Assembly: GCF_039541235.1 (NCBI RefSeq)
Contig: NZ_BAABFV010000001.1
Coordinates: 930,001 to 994,000 of the forward strand
DNA: 64,000 nt
DNA from: Kangiella marina
GTDB taxonomy: Bacteria; Pseudomonadota; Gammaproteobacteria; Enterobacterales; Kangiellaceae
Direction: 5' to 3'
Shown: positions 36,222-45,251 of the stretch, in pieces
How the letters are laid out: each line of letters opens with the position of its first letter
How positions within the stretch are numbered: the first letter of the stretch is position 1
Notes under the pieces: generated by a model
The model's input: the letters and a program-made list of their open reading frames with translations, nothing else
The model's database searches: none
What the model was told of the DNA's origin: nothing
Made by a program: the position numbers and the translations under genes

Positions 36222-38933
36222 TTATCCTTGATTAATAAAGTTTCTAAGGACGTAGTGTAAAATACCACCGTTTTTGTAGTATTCCAATTCAACTTTAGAA
36301 TCTAAGCGCGATAACACTTTAAAGTTCTTTGTTGAGCCATCGCTACTCTTAGCCTCAACCTCAAAAGTTTGATTAACTTCAAGACCATCAGCGATACCTT
36401 TAATAGTGAAGCTTTCTTCGCCACTTAAGCCCAGTGTTTCAGCATCTTCGCCATCCACGAACTCTAAAGGCATCACGCCCATACCCACTAAGTTACTGCG
36501 GTGAATACGCTCGTAGCTTTCTGCGATGACTGCTTTAATGCCTAGTAGCGTCGTACCTTTAGCAGCCCAGTCTCGCGATGAGCCACTACCGTACTCTTTT
36601 CCGGCGAGAACAATCAGTGGCGTACCTTCGGTTTGATACTTTTGTGACGCATCAAACACCGTCATGGTTTCGCCGCTAGGGATATAGCGAGTGTATCCAC
36701 CCTCTTTATCCACCAGTTGGTTTTTAATACGGACGTTAGCGAAGGTACCGCGCACCATCACTTCATCGTTACCACGACGCGAACCGTATGAGTTGAACAT
36801 TCTTGGTTCAATACCACGACCTTTTAGGTATTTACCTGCAGGGCTATTTTCAGAGAAACCACCTGCTGGCGAAATATGGTCGGTAGTAATGGAGTCACCC
36901 AGTTTTAATAGAACGCTAGCGCCTTCGATATCTTTTGGCTGCTCAACTTCTGGCTTTAAGCCTTGGAAGAACGGTGCCTGCTTAATATAGGTAGAAGAGT
37001 CATCCCACTGATACACCTTATCAGTAGAGACCTTCATATCACGCCATTGCTCATTACCGTCGAAAATCTTACCGTAGTTTTTCGCGAAATCAGCAGGCGT
37101 TAGCACCTTGTTCATGATCTCCTGAATCTCTTCATTCGATGGCCACAAGTCTTTAAAGTAAACGGGCTTGCCATCCGGTGTATGCGCCACTGGCTCTTGA
37201 TCAAAATCAATATCGACACGACCGGCCAATGCATAAACCACCACCAACATTGGTGACATCAAGAAATTCATTTTCACATCAGGGTGAACACGCGCTTCGA
37301 AGTTACGGTTACCAGATAATACCGAAGCCACCACCAAGTCATTATCCTTAACCGCTTTGCCGATGGCGTCTGGTAATGGACCTGAGTTACCGATACAAGA
37401 CGTACAACCGTACCCGACCAAGAAGAAGTCTAGCGCCTCTAAATCACTCAAAAGACCAGAGTGCTCAAGGTAGTCAGTAACGACCTTTGAACCTGGAGCC
37501 AATGATGTTTTAACCCAAGGCTTCACGGTTAAGCCTAAGTCGTTCGCTTTTTTCGCGACCAAACCAGCACCAATCATCACGCTTGGGTTTGAAGTGTTGG
37601 TACAAGAAGTAATCGCTGCAATCGAAATGGAACCATCGTGCAGTTCATAGTCTTGATCACTATCTTTATCATCAACTTTGATCGTTTTTAGCAAGCCGTT
37701 GTCGTTATCCGCTGGACTACGATCTTCAAGCGGCTGATAACCACGACCGTAATTTAACTCCATCAGCGACTTAAACTGTGATTTCAAATTACTAATAGCA
37801 ATCTTATCTTGTGGGCGCTTTGGACCCGACGCCGTAGGAACAACTGTGCTTAAGTCAAGCTCAACCACACTGCTGTACTCAATATCGTCTTCGTTCTCAC
37901 GCCACAGCATGTTGTTCTTCGTATAAGCTTCAACACGCTCAATGGTTTCTTTACTACGGTTCGTATCGCGCATGTAATCAAGCGTACGATCATCAATCGG
38001 GAAATACGTTACGGTACAACCGAACTCTGGCGACATGTTCGAAATCGTCGCACGGTCAGTGACCGTCAAGTGATCCAAACCTTCCCCAAAGACTTCAACG
38101 AACTTACCGACCACACCATGCTTACGCAGGAGCTCCGTAATCGTTAACACCATATCTGTGGCTGTCGTACCGACTGGCAACTTGCCCGTCAATTTTAGGC
38201 CCACCACTTCCGGCATGATAAAGAAGATCGGCTGACCAAGAATCGCCGCCTCGGCTTCAATACCACCAACGCCCCAACCAACAACACCAATACCGTTGAC
38301 CATTGGCGTGTGTGAATCGGTACCTACTAAGGTATCAGGGAATAAGGCGCCATCGCGCTCGACAATGCCTTGAGCCAAATACTCTAAGTTCACCTGGTGA
38401 CAAATACCCATGCCCGGCGGCACTACGGTGAAGTTATTGAACGCGGTTTGCGCCCACTTGAGGAATTGGTAACGCTCTTCGTTGCGCTCATACTCAATTT
38501 GAATATTCTTATCCAGCGAGTCTTTGTCGCCATAAAAATCAACCTGCACCGAATGGTCAATGACCAGGTCCACAGGAATCAATGGATTCACTTTTGAACC
38601 TTCGACGCCATGCTTGGCCGCTTCAGCTCGAACCGACGCTAAATCCACCACCGCAGGAACACCTGTGAAATCCTGCATCAGGACACGCGCAGGCTTGTAC
38701 GGAACCTCTTTTTTCTCTGGATTCGGCTTCCACTGCAATAAAGTGTCCACATGATCGCTAGTTACAGCTAGCCCATCATGGTTTCTTAATGCATTCTCAA
38801 GAAGGATACGAATAGAAAATGGCATTTTCTTAATGCCATGGCCTTGTGCCTCTAGATCTTTCAGGCTCCAAATGTCGAACTCTTTACCGCCAACCGATAA
38901 AGACTTCTTACAATCAATAACCTTGTCGCTCAT
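36222..38933 (-). CDS. acnA: Aconitate hydratase AcnA
   Basis: Interconverts citrate and isocitrate in the TCA cycle through a 4Fe-4S cluster. It has 903 residues, as for AcnA/IRP-type enzymes. Cluster cysteines are visible in ITSCTNTSNPSVM and in GYGCTSCIGNSGPL, and the swivel-domain GSGSSRDWAAKG is intact. Of two adjacent ATGs, the second is chosen because GGGAG stands six bases before it. It is divergent from purC across a 268-base intergenic region and is followed closely by an MFS gene. Confidence 0.96.
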   Translation of the reverse strand: MSDKVIDCKKSLSVGGKEFDIWSLKDLEAQGHGIKKMPFSIRILLENALRNHDGLAVTSDHVDTLLQWKPNPEKKEVPYKPARVLMQDFTGVPAVVDLASVRAEAAKHGVEGSKVNPLIPVDLVIDHSVQVDFYGDKDSLDKNIQIEYERNEERYQFLKWAQTAFNNFTVVPPGMGICHQVNLEYLAQGIVERDGALFPDTLVGTDSHTPMVNGIGVVGWGVGGIEAEAAILGQPIFFIMPEVVGLKLTGKLPVGTTATDMVLTITELLRKHGVVGKFVEVFGEGLDHLTVTDRATISNMSPEFGCTVTYFPIDDRTLDYMRDTNRSKETIERVEAYTKNNMLWRENEDDIEYSSVVELDLSTVVPTASGPKRPQDKIAISNLKSQFKSLMELNYGRGYQPLEDRSPADNDNGLLKTIKVDDKDSDQDYELHDGSISIAAITSCTNTSNPSVMIGAGLVAKKANDLGLTVKPWVKTSLAPGSKVVTDYLEHSGLLSDLEALDFFLVGYGCTSCIGNSGPLPDAIGKAVKDNDLVVASVLSGNRNFEARVHPDVKMNFLMSPMLVVVYALAGRVDIDFDQEPVAHTPDGKPVYFKDLWPSNEEIQEIMNKVLTPADFAKNYGKIFDGNEQWRDMKVSTDKVYQWDDSSTYIKQAPFFQGLKPEVEQPKDIEGASVLLKLGDSITTDHISPAGGFSENSPAGKYLKGRGIEPRMFNSYGSRRGNDEVMVRGTFANVRIKNQLVDKEGGYTRYIPSGETMTVFDASQKYQTEGTPLIVLAGKEYGSGSSRDWAAKGTTLLGIKAVIAESYERIHRSNLVGMGVMPLEFVDGEDAETLGLSGEESFTIKGIADGLEVNQTFEVEAKSSDGSTKNFKVLSRLDSKVELEYYKNGGILHYVLRNFINQG

Positions 38934-39201
38934 CATGGGCTCCCTTTGGATTAAAATGTTTTTAAAACAATAAAATCAATGAATTAAACTATTTTCACGC
39001 TACTCTTCACTATACAACAGATAATCAATAACATAAAACTTAGACCGTTAAGATCCTGTAAAATTGCCGATTAACCATGCAAACCGTGGAGAAATTCACC
39101 AATTCTGGTATCATTTCGCAGCGATATTTTGTATTCAACTGGTGTTGTCGCACAACACTGTAACCTTTGAATTTAACTGCATGACACAATAGGTCACATC
39201 C

Positions 39202-40308
39202 ATGAGCCTTGCTGATAAAGTTTTAGCCGTTAATGACGATCTCCCGATCCGTACCAACCAACCAGTACACAGCGGTAAAGTTCGCTCAGTTTACTGGTTA
39301 ACCGAAGACGATAGCGCACGTTTAATCAAAGAACGTGGCTATGACGTAGCTGCTGACACGCCGTTAGCGATTATGGTCATCAGCGACCGTATCTCTGCGT
39401 TTGACGCCATCTGGCATGGTGAAGGCGGCATGAACGGCGTACCCGGTAAAGGCGCTGCGTTAAACGCTATCTCAAACCACTGGTTCAAGTGTTTCAGCGA
39501 GAATGGGCTGGCAGACAGCCACATCCTTGAAATCCCGCATCCTTTTGTGTGGATTGTACAAAAAGCCAAGCCAGTTAAAATCGAAGCGATCGCCCGTCAA
39601 TACATCACCGGCTCAATGTGGCGCGCCTACGCCAAAGGCGAACGTGAATTTTGCGGCATCCGCCTTCCTGATGGCCTAGAAAAAGATCAAAAACTTGATG
39701 AGCTGTTAATCACGCCATCAACCAAAGGTATCTTAAAAGGCATCCCTGACGTACCAGAAGCTGACGACGTCAACGTAACTCGACAAAACATCGAAGATAA
39801 CTACCAAGCCTTCGCGTTCCGCAGTAAAGACGATATCGACTTATACGAAAAGCTACTGAAAGAAGGTTTCGACTTAATCAGCGACGAACTCGCAAAGCTT
39901 GACCAGATGTTTGTCGATACAAAGTTCGAGTTTGGATATGTCACTGATAAAGATGGCAACGAAAAACTGATCTACATGGACGAAGTCGGCACGCCTGACT
40001 CATCACGTATTTGGGATGGTTCAGCCTTCCGCGACAACGGCAAAGTCGTCGAAAACTCAAAAGAAGGTTTCCGTCAGTTCTTACTGAACCATTTTGAAGA
40101 CCCAGACATTCTACTAAACAAAGATCGCATGGACGAACGCCAGACACTCGCTCGTGACAACGACCTACCGACAGAAGCTTTAATGAACCTGTCAAAAACT
40201 TACACAGGAATTGCTGAAAAGATTACTGGTAAGAAAATTCAATTGTCAGACAACCCCAAAGCAGAAATCACCCAAATCTTAAAAGACGAATTTAAGCTGG
40301 TTGATTAA
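39202..40308 (+). CDS. purC: SAICAR synthetase (long form)
   Basis: Ligates aspartate to CAIR with ATP in purine synthesis. It has 368 residues, the long type found in Vibrio and Shewanella rather than the 237-residue E. coli type. [11 protein letters not shown] (nucleotide-binding), [13 protein letters not shown] and [15 protein letters not shown] are the family signatures. A C-terminal extension after about residue 280 ([16 protein letters not shown]) is characteristic of the long form. Paired palindromic repeats follow the stop codon. Confidence 0.95.
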   Translation: MSLADKVLAVNDDLPIRTNQPVHSGKVRSVYWLTEDDSARLIKERGYDVAADTPLAIMVISDRISAFDAIWHGEGGMNGVPGKGAALNAISNHWFKCFSENGLADSHILEIPHPFVWIVQKAKPVKIEAIARQYITGSMWRAYAKGEREFCGIRLPDGLEKDQKLDELLITPSTKGILKGIPDVPEADDVNVTRQNIEDNYQAFAFRSKDDIDLYEKLLKEGFDLISDELAKLDQMFVDTKFEFGYVTDKDGNEKLIYMDEVGTPDSSRIWDGSAFRDNGKVVENSKEGFRQFLLNHFEDPDILLNKDRMDERQTLARDNDLPTEALMNLSKTYTGIAEKITGKKIQLSDNPKAEITQILKDEFKLVD

Positions 40309-40321
40309 AAGTCAAAAGACA

Positions 40322-40351
40322 CTGGATCCCGCGATTAAATCGCGGGATGAC
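40322..40351 (+). repeat. 30-bp palindromic repeat, unit 1
   Basis: The unit has the form CTGGAT...ATGAC around a perfect hairpin, ATCCCGCGAT-TAA-ATCGCGGGAT. It is followed after 27 bases by a second copy in the opposite orientation (40379-40408). Confidence 0.8.
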
Positions 40352-40378
40352 AGAAATGAGATTCAAACTAGAATGCTC

Positions 40379-40408
40379 GTCATTCCGTGGCTTGACCACG
40401 GAATCCAG
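40379..40408 (-). repeat. 30-bp palindromic repeat, unit 2 (inverted)
   Basis: The unit has the form GTCAT...ATCCAG around a perfect hairpin, ATTCCGTGG-CTTGA-CCACGGAAT. Read on the minus strand it matches unit 1 in length, in both ends (CTGGAT...ATGAC) and in stem layout. The pair is arranged like a BIME of inverted REP units. It ends five bases from the stop of the GIY-YIG nuclease gene. Confidence 0.8.
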
Positions 40409-40413
40409 CGACT

Positions 40414-40704
40414 TCAAATAATTGTTTCGTATAAATCGTTCCAGTAAGGATTCACCGATTCGATCAAGTCTAGCTTCCACTTCCTTTGCCATTCTTTTAA
40501 ACGCTTTTCTCTTTGAATAGCAGAATAGGAACTTTCATGTTTTTCGAAATAAACTAAGTCATGAATTTGGTACTTATAAGTAAACCCTTCAGTACTGTCA
40601 TATTTATGTTGCCAGACTCGTTTAATTAAGTTGGAAGTTACGCCGGTATATAGAGCTCCATTCCTATGATTCGCCATGATATAAACGTAAAACTCCTTTT
40701 CCAT
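40414..40704 (-). CDS. Single-domain GIY-YIG nuclease
   Basis: A 96-residue protein consisting of little more than a GIY-YIG (URI) domain. VYIMANH and LYTGVT give the paired GIY/YIG strands. The conserved arginine is in LIKRVWQHK, and the metal-binding glutamate is probably in AIQREKRLKEW. Family members cut DNA; small stand-alone ones have no settled role and are often multicopy. It converges on purC, and two inverted palindromic units occupy the space between them. RBS AGGAT precedes the ATG. Confidence 0.88.
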   Translation of the reverse strand: MEKEFYVYIMANHRNGALYTGVTSNLIKRVWQHKYDSTEGFTYKYQIHDLVYFEKHESSYSAIQREKRLKEWQRKWKLDLIESVNPYWNDLYETII

Positions 40705-40771
40705 TGCAATCCTTTGCTTTTTATTGTTAATGAAGACTCTGGTTCCTGAGATCCAGCCACGTGATCACAGT

Positions 40772-41506
40772 TTAAATATTCAAGGTTTTAAAAACTTCTC
40801 CAGCCTTACCCTCAATACAATAATCCACCACCGAACTTTCCGTCGGCTCTGGATTAACTTCTATCACAGTCGCGCCTTGGCTTTTGGCAAGTGCGGCGAG
40901 TCCTGCGGCGGGATAAACTTGACTGGAAGTCCCGACGGATAAAAATAAGTCGCAGGAGTAAGAAGCGCTTTCAGCGTCGCGCCAAGCTTGTTCGGGTAAG
41001 GCTTCGCTAAACCAGACGACGGAGGGGCGAATTTGTCCGCCACATTCAGGGCATTCGATAACAGTCTCCACTCCATCAACGTCACCGTTATAGTCTGCAA
41101 GACATTGCAGGCAGTGATTGCGCCAGATATTGCCGTGAAGTTCGATAACGTCTTTAGAGCCACCAGCTTGATGTAAGCCGTCAACGTTTTGGGTAATTAG
41201 CGTAACGTTTTGTGTTTTAGATTGTTGCCACTTGGCAATGGCTTTGTGAGCATCGTTTGGTTCTTTATTTTTTAACTCATTGCGACGCCACTGATACCAC
41301 TGCCAGACGCGATTAGGGTTTTCTCTAAACCCATCAATGCTCGCCATCTTTTGTGGATCGTATTGGCTCCACAAGCTTTCTTGGGTTTCTTCTTTGTAGG
41401 CTCTAAAAGTAGCGACGCCGGACTCTGCGGAGACTCCAGCGCCAGTTAGAATGGTCACACGTTTAGCATGCTGAATTAACGCTAAAACTTCAGGCTCGAT
41501 ATCCAT
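40772..41506 (-). CDS. cobB: NAD-dependent sirtuin deacylase (CobB-like)
   Basis: Removes acyl groups from lysines using NAD+. It has 244 residues. The Rossmann motif GAGVSAESGVATFR, TQNVDGLHQAGG and a four-cysteine zinc site (CLQC, CPECGG) are present. The Y-x-x-R pair in WYQWRRNE marks the class III sirtuins, which prefer succinyl/malonyl lysine in addition to acetyl. VWFSEALP and VGTSSQVYPAAGL complete the family. It lies 13 bases after the small protein gene and is probably cotranscribed with it. Confidence 0.93.
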   Translation of the reverse strand: MDIEPEVLALIQHAKRVTILTGAGVSAESGVATFRAYKEETQESLWSQYDPQKMASIDGFRENPNRVWQWYQWRRNELKNKEPNDAHKAIAKWQQSKTQNVTLITQNVDGLHQAGGSKDVIELHGNIWRNHCLQCLADYNGDVDGVETVIECPECGGQIRPSVVWFSEALPEQAWRDAESASYSCDLFLSVGTSSQVYPAAGLAALAKSQGATVIEVNPEPTESSVVDYCIEGKAGEVFKTLNI

Positions 41507-41519
41507 ATCGTCAATCCTA

Positions 41520-41792
41520 TCACTCTAAAGAAAGACTGCTAAAGTCATAACGAGTATCAACTACTTCACCGATTGCGCCAGTTTTCTTCAGTGCTTTTAA
41601 GTAGCGCTCTGCTGTATTGGAATCCACATTAGTTTTAACTGTTCTTGCGTTCTCAGCCGATGCTTCAAGTAACTTTTTAGCAACTTTATCATCGATACCA
41701 AAAAGCTCGGCAAGCGCATGTTCAATGTAATACTTTCCTTTGTCTAAATCTCCATATCCTTTTAATATCACTTTGTTGGAACCTTCAGACAT
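41520..41792 (-). CDS. Small soluble protein, function unknown
   Basis: A 90-residue protein I do not recognise. It is charged and probably alpha/beta. The layout VILKGYGDLDKGKYYIEHALAE, a helix ending KKLLEAS, a strand TVKTNVD and the helix AERYLKALKKTGAIGEVVD resembles small L7/L12-C-terminal-like folds. That is a shape impression only. It is sandwiched between the dimeric dUTPase and the sirtuin genes on the same strand, with short gaps on both sides. Confidence 0.6.
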   Translation of the reverse strand: MSEGSNKVILKGYGDLDKGKYYIEHALAELFGIDDKVAKKLLEASAENARTVKTNVDSNTAERYLKALKKTGAIGEVVDTRYDFSSLSLE

Positions 41793-41816
41793 ATTGTCTC
41801 CAATGTTTATTGTTAA

Positions 41817-42449
41817 TTACTTTAGTACTGAATACCTATCGGCGAGACCTTGGTAAACACGATGTTTGAAATCGTCATGTGTAGGATCAAGTTGCTCTAA
41901 AATTTCGACCAAGACTTCATTATCTTCGAGGCCATCCCACTCTTTAATGTAAGAACCATCTTTGTAGCCATTGTCTTGGCGGAAAAAATTCAAGGTATTT
42001 TTACCAACATAGTTTTTGAATAATTCTTCGAATGGCATCTCGATCTGCTCCATACAGCCAGCAAAACTCGCACCATCAAAGTGCTGATACATCACCGCTT
42101 GTCCCGCTAAAATTTCTAGCGTTTGTTTAAAGTCATCTTTTAGGATGGGCTCTAACATTTCGTCGGCTAACTCTTCCGCGATTTCATCAAACGACAACTC
42201 GCCATCAATTCGAGAGCTTAAACCGAAGTGAAAAATATCCACCAGCTCCATTTTTACTTGTTCAACGTCAGGCTTCTGGTGCTTCCACCACTTCCAACCA
42301 TGATGCTCCAACATCTCAGCACACTCGATCCAAATCGCACGATACCACTCGTAATTTTGGTCGAACCATTTCTCATGAACTTTCGTGTTCATCGCATGCT
42401 GCATTTCCAGCATCACCGCAATTTGCTTTACCATCAATTCTTTATTCAT
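41817..42449 (-). CDS. Dimeric all-alpha dUTP diphosphatase (dUTPase_2 family)
   Basis: Hydrolyses dUTP to dUMP, keeping uracil out of DNA and feeding dTMP synthesis. It has about 210 residues. The MazG-like metal motifs are ECAE (E-x-x-E) in WIECAEMLEHHGWKWWK and ELVD (E-x-x-D) in MELVDIFHF. A third set of acidic residues lies in the C-terminal half (FRQDNGYKDGSYIKEWDG). The start is taken at MNKELMVKQI; the frame runs 13 codons further. The usual trimeric dut gene is missing from its normal site beside coaBC. Confidence 0.88.
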   Translation of the reverse strand: MNKELMVKQIAVMLEMQHAMNTKVHEKWFDQNYEWYRAIWIECAEMLEHHGWKWWKHQKPDVEQVKMELVDIFHFGLSSRIDGELSFDEIAEELADEMLEPILKDDFKQTLEILAGQAVMYQHFDGASFAGCMEQIEMPFEELFKNYVGKNTLNFFRQDNGYKDGSYIKEWDGLEDNEVLVEILEQLDPTHDDFKHRVYQGLADRYSVLK

Positions 42450-42502
42450 TCTAATCTCTATACTTTTAAGTTTTTTTACGCTACTCAATAATCATTTAAT
42501 TA

Positions 42503-42637
42503 CGCTCGTAAAACGTCACGAGCGAAGAAAGTGCGAGGCAAAAAAGTTAGTTTAATAGGCGCGTTTACTCTAGTAAATAAGCTGATTAAATAACTTTTTT
42601 AACAAAGCAATTTCAAGCGCAGTAGTTTTACAACTAG
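42503..42637. repeat. Structured intergenic element with three hairpins
   Basis: There are three hairpins. The first is CGCTCGT...ACGAGCG (42503-42524). The long one at 42541-42601 pairs AAAAAAGTTA with TAACTTTTTT, continues through GTTTAAT/ATTAAAT, and encloses a perfect TTTACT-CT-AGTAAA. The third is TAGTT-TTAC-AACTA (42624-42637). The middle hairpin with its A/T tracts could terminate transcription after djlA on the minus strand. The mixture of elements suggests a dispersed structured repeat. Confidence 0.6.
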
Positions 42638-42642
42638 CTCAA

Positions 42643-43467
42643 CTACCAATTTTTGCTTTTTTTGATCAACTCATACGCAGACTTAATCTCCTGCGTCTTC
42701 TCCGTCGCCATCTTAATCATCTCTTCCGGCAAGCCTTTTGCCACTAGCTTGTCAGGATGGTGCTGCGACATTAATCGGCGGTAAGCACGCTTCACCGTTT
42801 TTTCATCGTCTGAACTTTTTACACCGAGCACTTGATAGGCTTGTTCAACGCTTGGGCCACTTGGTGCTTCTTGGTAAGTACCGCCATGACCACCAGCTTG
42901 TCTTTGGGAGTGACGATGAAAACCTTGTTGTGCCTGCACCATCTTAATCAACTGATCGATCATGAAGCCAGCGAAGCCTAAGTGCTTACCGACGCGGTGC
43001 AATATCGCTCGTTCATATTCATGAATAGTGCCATCGGCTAAGGCCATGGTGATTTGCACTTCAAGGAACATTTGCATTAAGTTGCGGCGTCGCTGACATT
43101 CTTTTTTAAACTGAGCCAATACCGCTTCTAAATCAAAGTCGTTACCCTTGCCCTGTTGGAATAAATCAATAGCGAACTTACGAGCGTCTTCATCAAGCCC
43201 CATTCGGCGCATGACATTTTCCGCATGACGAATTTCGTTCTGCGTAACACGACCATCGGCTTTAGCAATATGGCCCATAACCGAGAACGTCGCTGTGAAA
43301 AATGCAGCCTGCACACGCTCTTGATCGCCCGGTGCATAACGCTCTTGGTAATCTTCTGCTTTCTTATCCAACTGATGCCCAAGCACCGCACCAATAATGG
43401 CACCAATAGGCCCTCCCGCTAAGGAGAATCCAAGAACACCACCAATAACTTTACCGAACCAGCTCAT
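42643..43467 (-). CDS. djlA: DnaJ-like membrane co-chaperone DjlA
   Basis: A membrane-anchored J-domain protein that stimulates DnaK. It has 274 residues. The N-terminal glycine-rich helix (GKVIGGVLGFSLAGGPIGAIIGAVLG) is the DjlA anchor. A TerB domain follows (AFFTATFSVMGHIAKADGRV), and the C-terminal J domain carries the HPD tripeptide in SQHHPDKL. It follows murU by two bases in the order amgK-murU-djlA. Confidence 0.93.
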   Translation of the reverse strand: MSWFGKVIGGVLGFSLAGGPIGAIIGAVLGHQLDKKAEDYQERYAPGDQERVQAAFFTATFSVMGHIAKADGRVTQNEIRHAENVMRRMGLDEDARKFAIDLFQQGKGNDFDLEAVLAQFKKECQRRRNLMQMFLEVQITMALADGTIHEYERAILHRVGKHLGFAGFMIDQLIKMVQAQQGFHRHSQRQAGGHGGTYQEAPSGPSVEQAYQVLGVKSSDDEKTVKRAYRRLMSQHHPDKLVAKGLPEEMIKMATEKTQEIKSAYELIKKSKNW

Positions 43468-43469
43468 TG

Positions 43470-44168
43470 TTATAATTTACCGTCATATTCAATTGTTTTT
43501 ATTCGGCGCTGAAAACTCAGGTTCAACGCCTCTAATCGTTCTGGAGTGCCGATATCATGCCAACGGCCCTGATACAGTTCTCCCGTAACCTCAGCCTCAA
43601 CCATCAACTCGCGCAACAGTGGCGCCAATGGTGCGGGCTCATCAAGGGGTACCTCTTTAAAAACGTCAGGATGGTAAACCCCTATTCCAGAAAAGGTTTT
43701 GCAGTCATTGCCTTCGGCGACAACCAAACCATCATCCCGTAGTAAAAAATCCCCTTTAGTGTTGTGCTCTGGATTATCGACTAAGACGATATGAGCCGAC
43801 TTACTCGGCTGTTTAAGTAATTTGTCGTAACTAAATTCCGTCCAAACGTCGCCATTGACCACGATAAAAGGCTCGTTCTCAAAAAAATCGATTGCTTTGC
43901 GGATACCGCCAGCGGTTTCTAATGCTTGGGGTTCGTGCGAATAAGTGAGCTTTACTCCCCAGTAAGCTCCATCACCCAGGTATTCTGGAATTTGCTCACC
44001 TAGCCACGAGGTATTGATTAAAATCTCTTTAATTCCAGCCTCTTTTAAAGCTTCGATGTGCCACTCGATTAATGCACGGCCATCCACCTTCAACAACGGC
44101 TTAGGGTGGCGGTCCGTTAATGGACGCATTCTCTGCCCACGACCTGCGGCTAAGATCATCGCCTTCAT
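43470..44168 (-). CDS. murU: MurNAc alpha-1-phosphate uridylyltransferase MurU
   Basis: Makes UDP-MurNAc from MurNAc 1-phosphate and UTP in the peptidoglycan-recycling route that bypasses de novo MurA/MurB. It has 232 residues. The nucleotidyltransferase signature LAAGRGQRMRPLTDRHPKPL and FIVVNGDVWTEF are clear. Similar proteins can be glucose- or mannose-1-phosphate transferases. The assignment to MurU comes from the overlap with amgK upstream and from the known Pseudomonas arrangement beside lptD. Confidence 0.88.
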   Translation of the reverse strand: MKAMILAAGRGQRMRPLTDRHPKPLLKVDGRALIEWHIEALKEAGIKEILINTSWLGEQIPEYLGDGAYWGVKLTYSHEPQALETAGGIRKAIDFFENEPFIVVNGDVWTEFSYDKLLKQPSKSAHIVLVDNPEHNTKGDFLLRDDGLVVAEGNDCKTFSGIGVYHPDVFKEVPLDEPAPLAPLLRELMVEAEVTGELYQGRWHDIGTPERLEALNLSFQRRIKTIEYDGKL

Positions 44169-45205
44169 GCGAGTTCACCCTGCTTTTTCTCATACACAGG
44201 CATGACCTTTTCTTTGAGCCATCGATAGAACTCTGACATTTCAGGGTATTTTTCTGCTTGCTGAAGAATATAAGTGAGGGTTAAAGGGATATCTTTCAAG
44301 TAGCCCTCTTTACCATCTCGGTACTTCAAGCGACAAAAAATCCCAGCAACTTTAATATGCCTTTGCAGCCCCATCCAATCAAACCACTGCATCAGCTGCT
44401 CTTTATCCAAAACAGCTGGTGATTGTTTTAAATAGTAATCAACCCAGTCTTCAACCTGTTCTGGGGTCCATTGGATATAACAATCTCTTAACAAGGACAG
44501 TAAGTCGTAAGTCAACGGGCCTCGAACAGCATCTTGAAAATCAATGATGCCTGGCTGCTCCGTGCCCTTGCAACGCATGATGTTTCTAGAATGGTAATCA
44601 CGATGAACGAACACTTGTGGCTGTTGCTGCGCGCTTTCGATCAAATGCTCAAAAGTAGCATCCAGCAGTCGATGCTCAATCGCCGATAAATCGTAGTTCA
44701 AATGCTCGCCTAGAAACCAGTCCCGAAAAAGCTCCATTTCTGCGCGCAATAGCGCTTCATCATAATCCGGTAAGCGACTGGCAGGAATTTCCTGCATCTC
44801 AACCAAGCTATCTATAGCAGCATGATAAAGCTCATCGGCTCGCTGTTGGTCTTGATTCGCTTGAGCTTGCTTCAGTAATGGTAACAACAGTTGATCACCC
44901 AGATCACTCAACAGCATGTAGCCCTGCTCAAGATCGTGAGCAAGTACACGCGGAGCATTGACCTGTTGCAGCATGTTAGCAACCTTTATAAATTGCTCGC
45001 TATTCTCATGCTTCGGAGGCGCGTCTACCGCAATCCAGCTATTTCCTTCGCTAATTGACCATCTAAAATAACGACGGAAGCTAGCGTCACCAGAGACCAC
45101 ACTCCAATCCATCGTTTGCTGAGAGGTCACGCTAGAACCTTCAAGTTGTTCTATTTGCTGGCGAGACCATGCCTTTAGCGCTAATTGTCGGCTATCTTTT
45201 GTCAT
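44165..45205 (-). CDS. amgK: Anomeric MurNAc/GlcNAc kinase AmgK
   Basis: Phosphorylates the anomeric carbon of MurNAc (and GlcNAc), feeding MurU. It has 346 residues with an aminoglycoside-phosphotransferase fold. The catalytic loop VHRDYHSRNIM and metal-binding IDFQDA are visible, and the N-terminal lobe includes WIAVDAPPKHEN. It overlaps murU by four bases (ATGA). It is divergent from lptD across a 132-base region with a 16-bp palindrome. Confidence 0.9.
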   Translation of the reverse strand: MTKDSRQLALKAWSRQQIEQLEGSSVTSQQTMDWSVVSGDASFRRYFRWSISEGNSWIAVDAPPKHENSEQFIKVANMLQQVNAPRVLAHDLEQGYMLLSDLGDQLLLPLLKQAQANQDQQRADELYHAAIDSLVEMQEIPASRLPDYDEALLRAEMELFRDWFLGEHLNYDLSAIEHRLLDATFEHLIESAQQQPQVFVHRDYHSRNIMRCKGTEQPGIIDFQDAVRGPLTYDLLSLLRDCYIQWTPEQVEDWVDYYLKQSPAVLDKEQLMQWFDWMGLQRHIKVAGIFCRLKYRDGKEGYLKDIPLTLTYILQQAEKYPEMSEFYRWLKEKVMPVYEKKQGELA

Positions 45206-45251
45206 TATTAATTTTCAATCTGTGGCGTAAGCGTTTATCATTAGGACTTTA

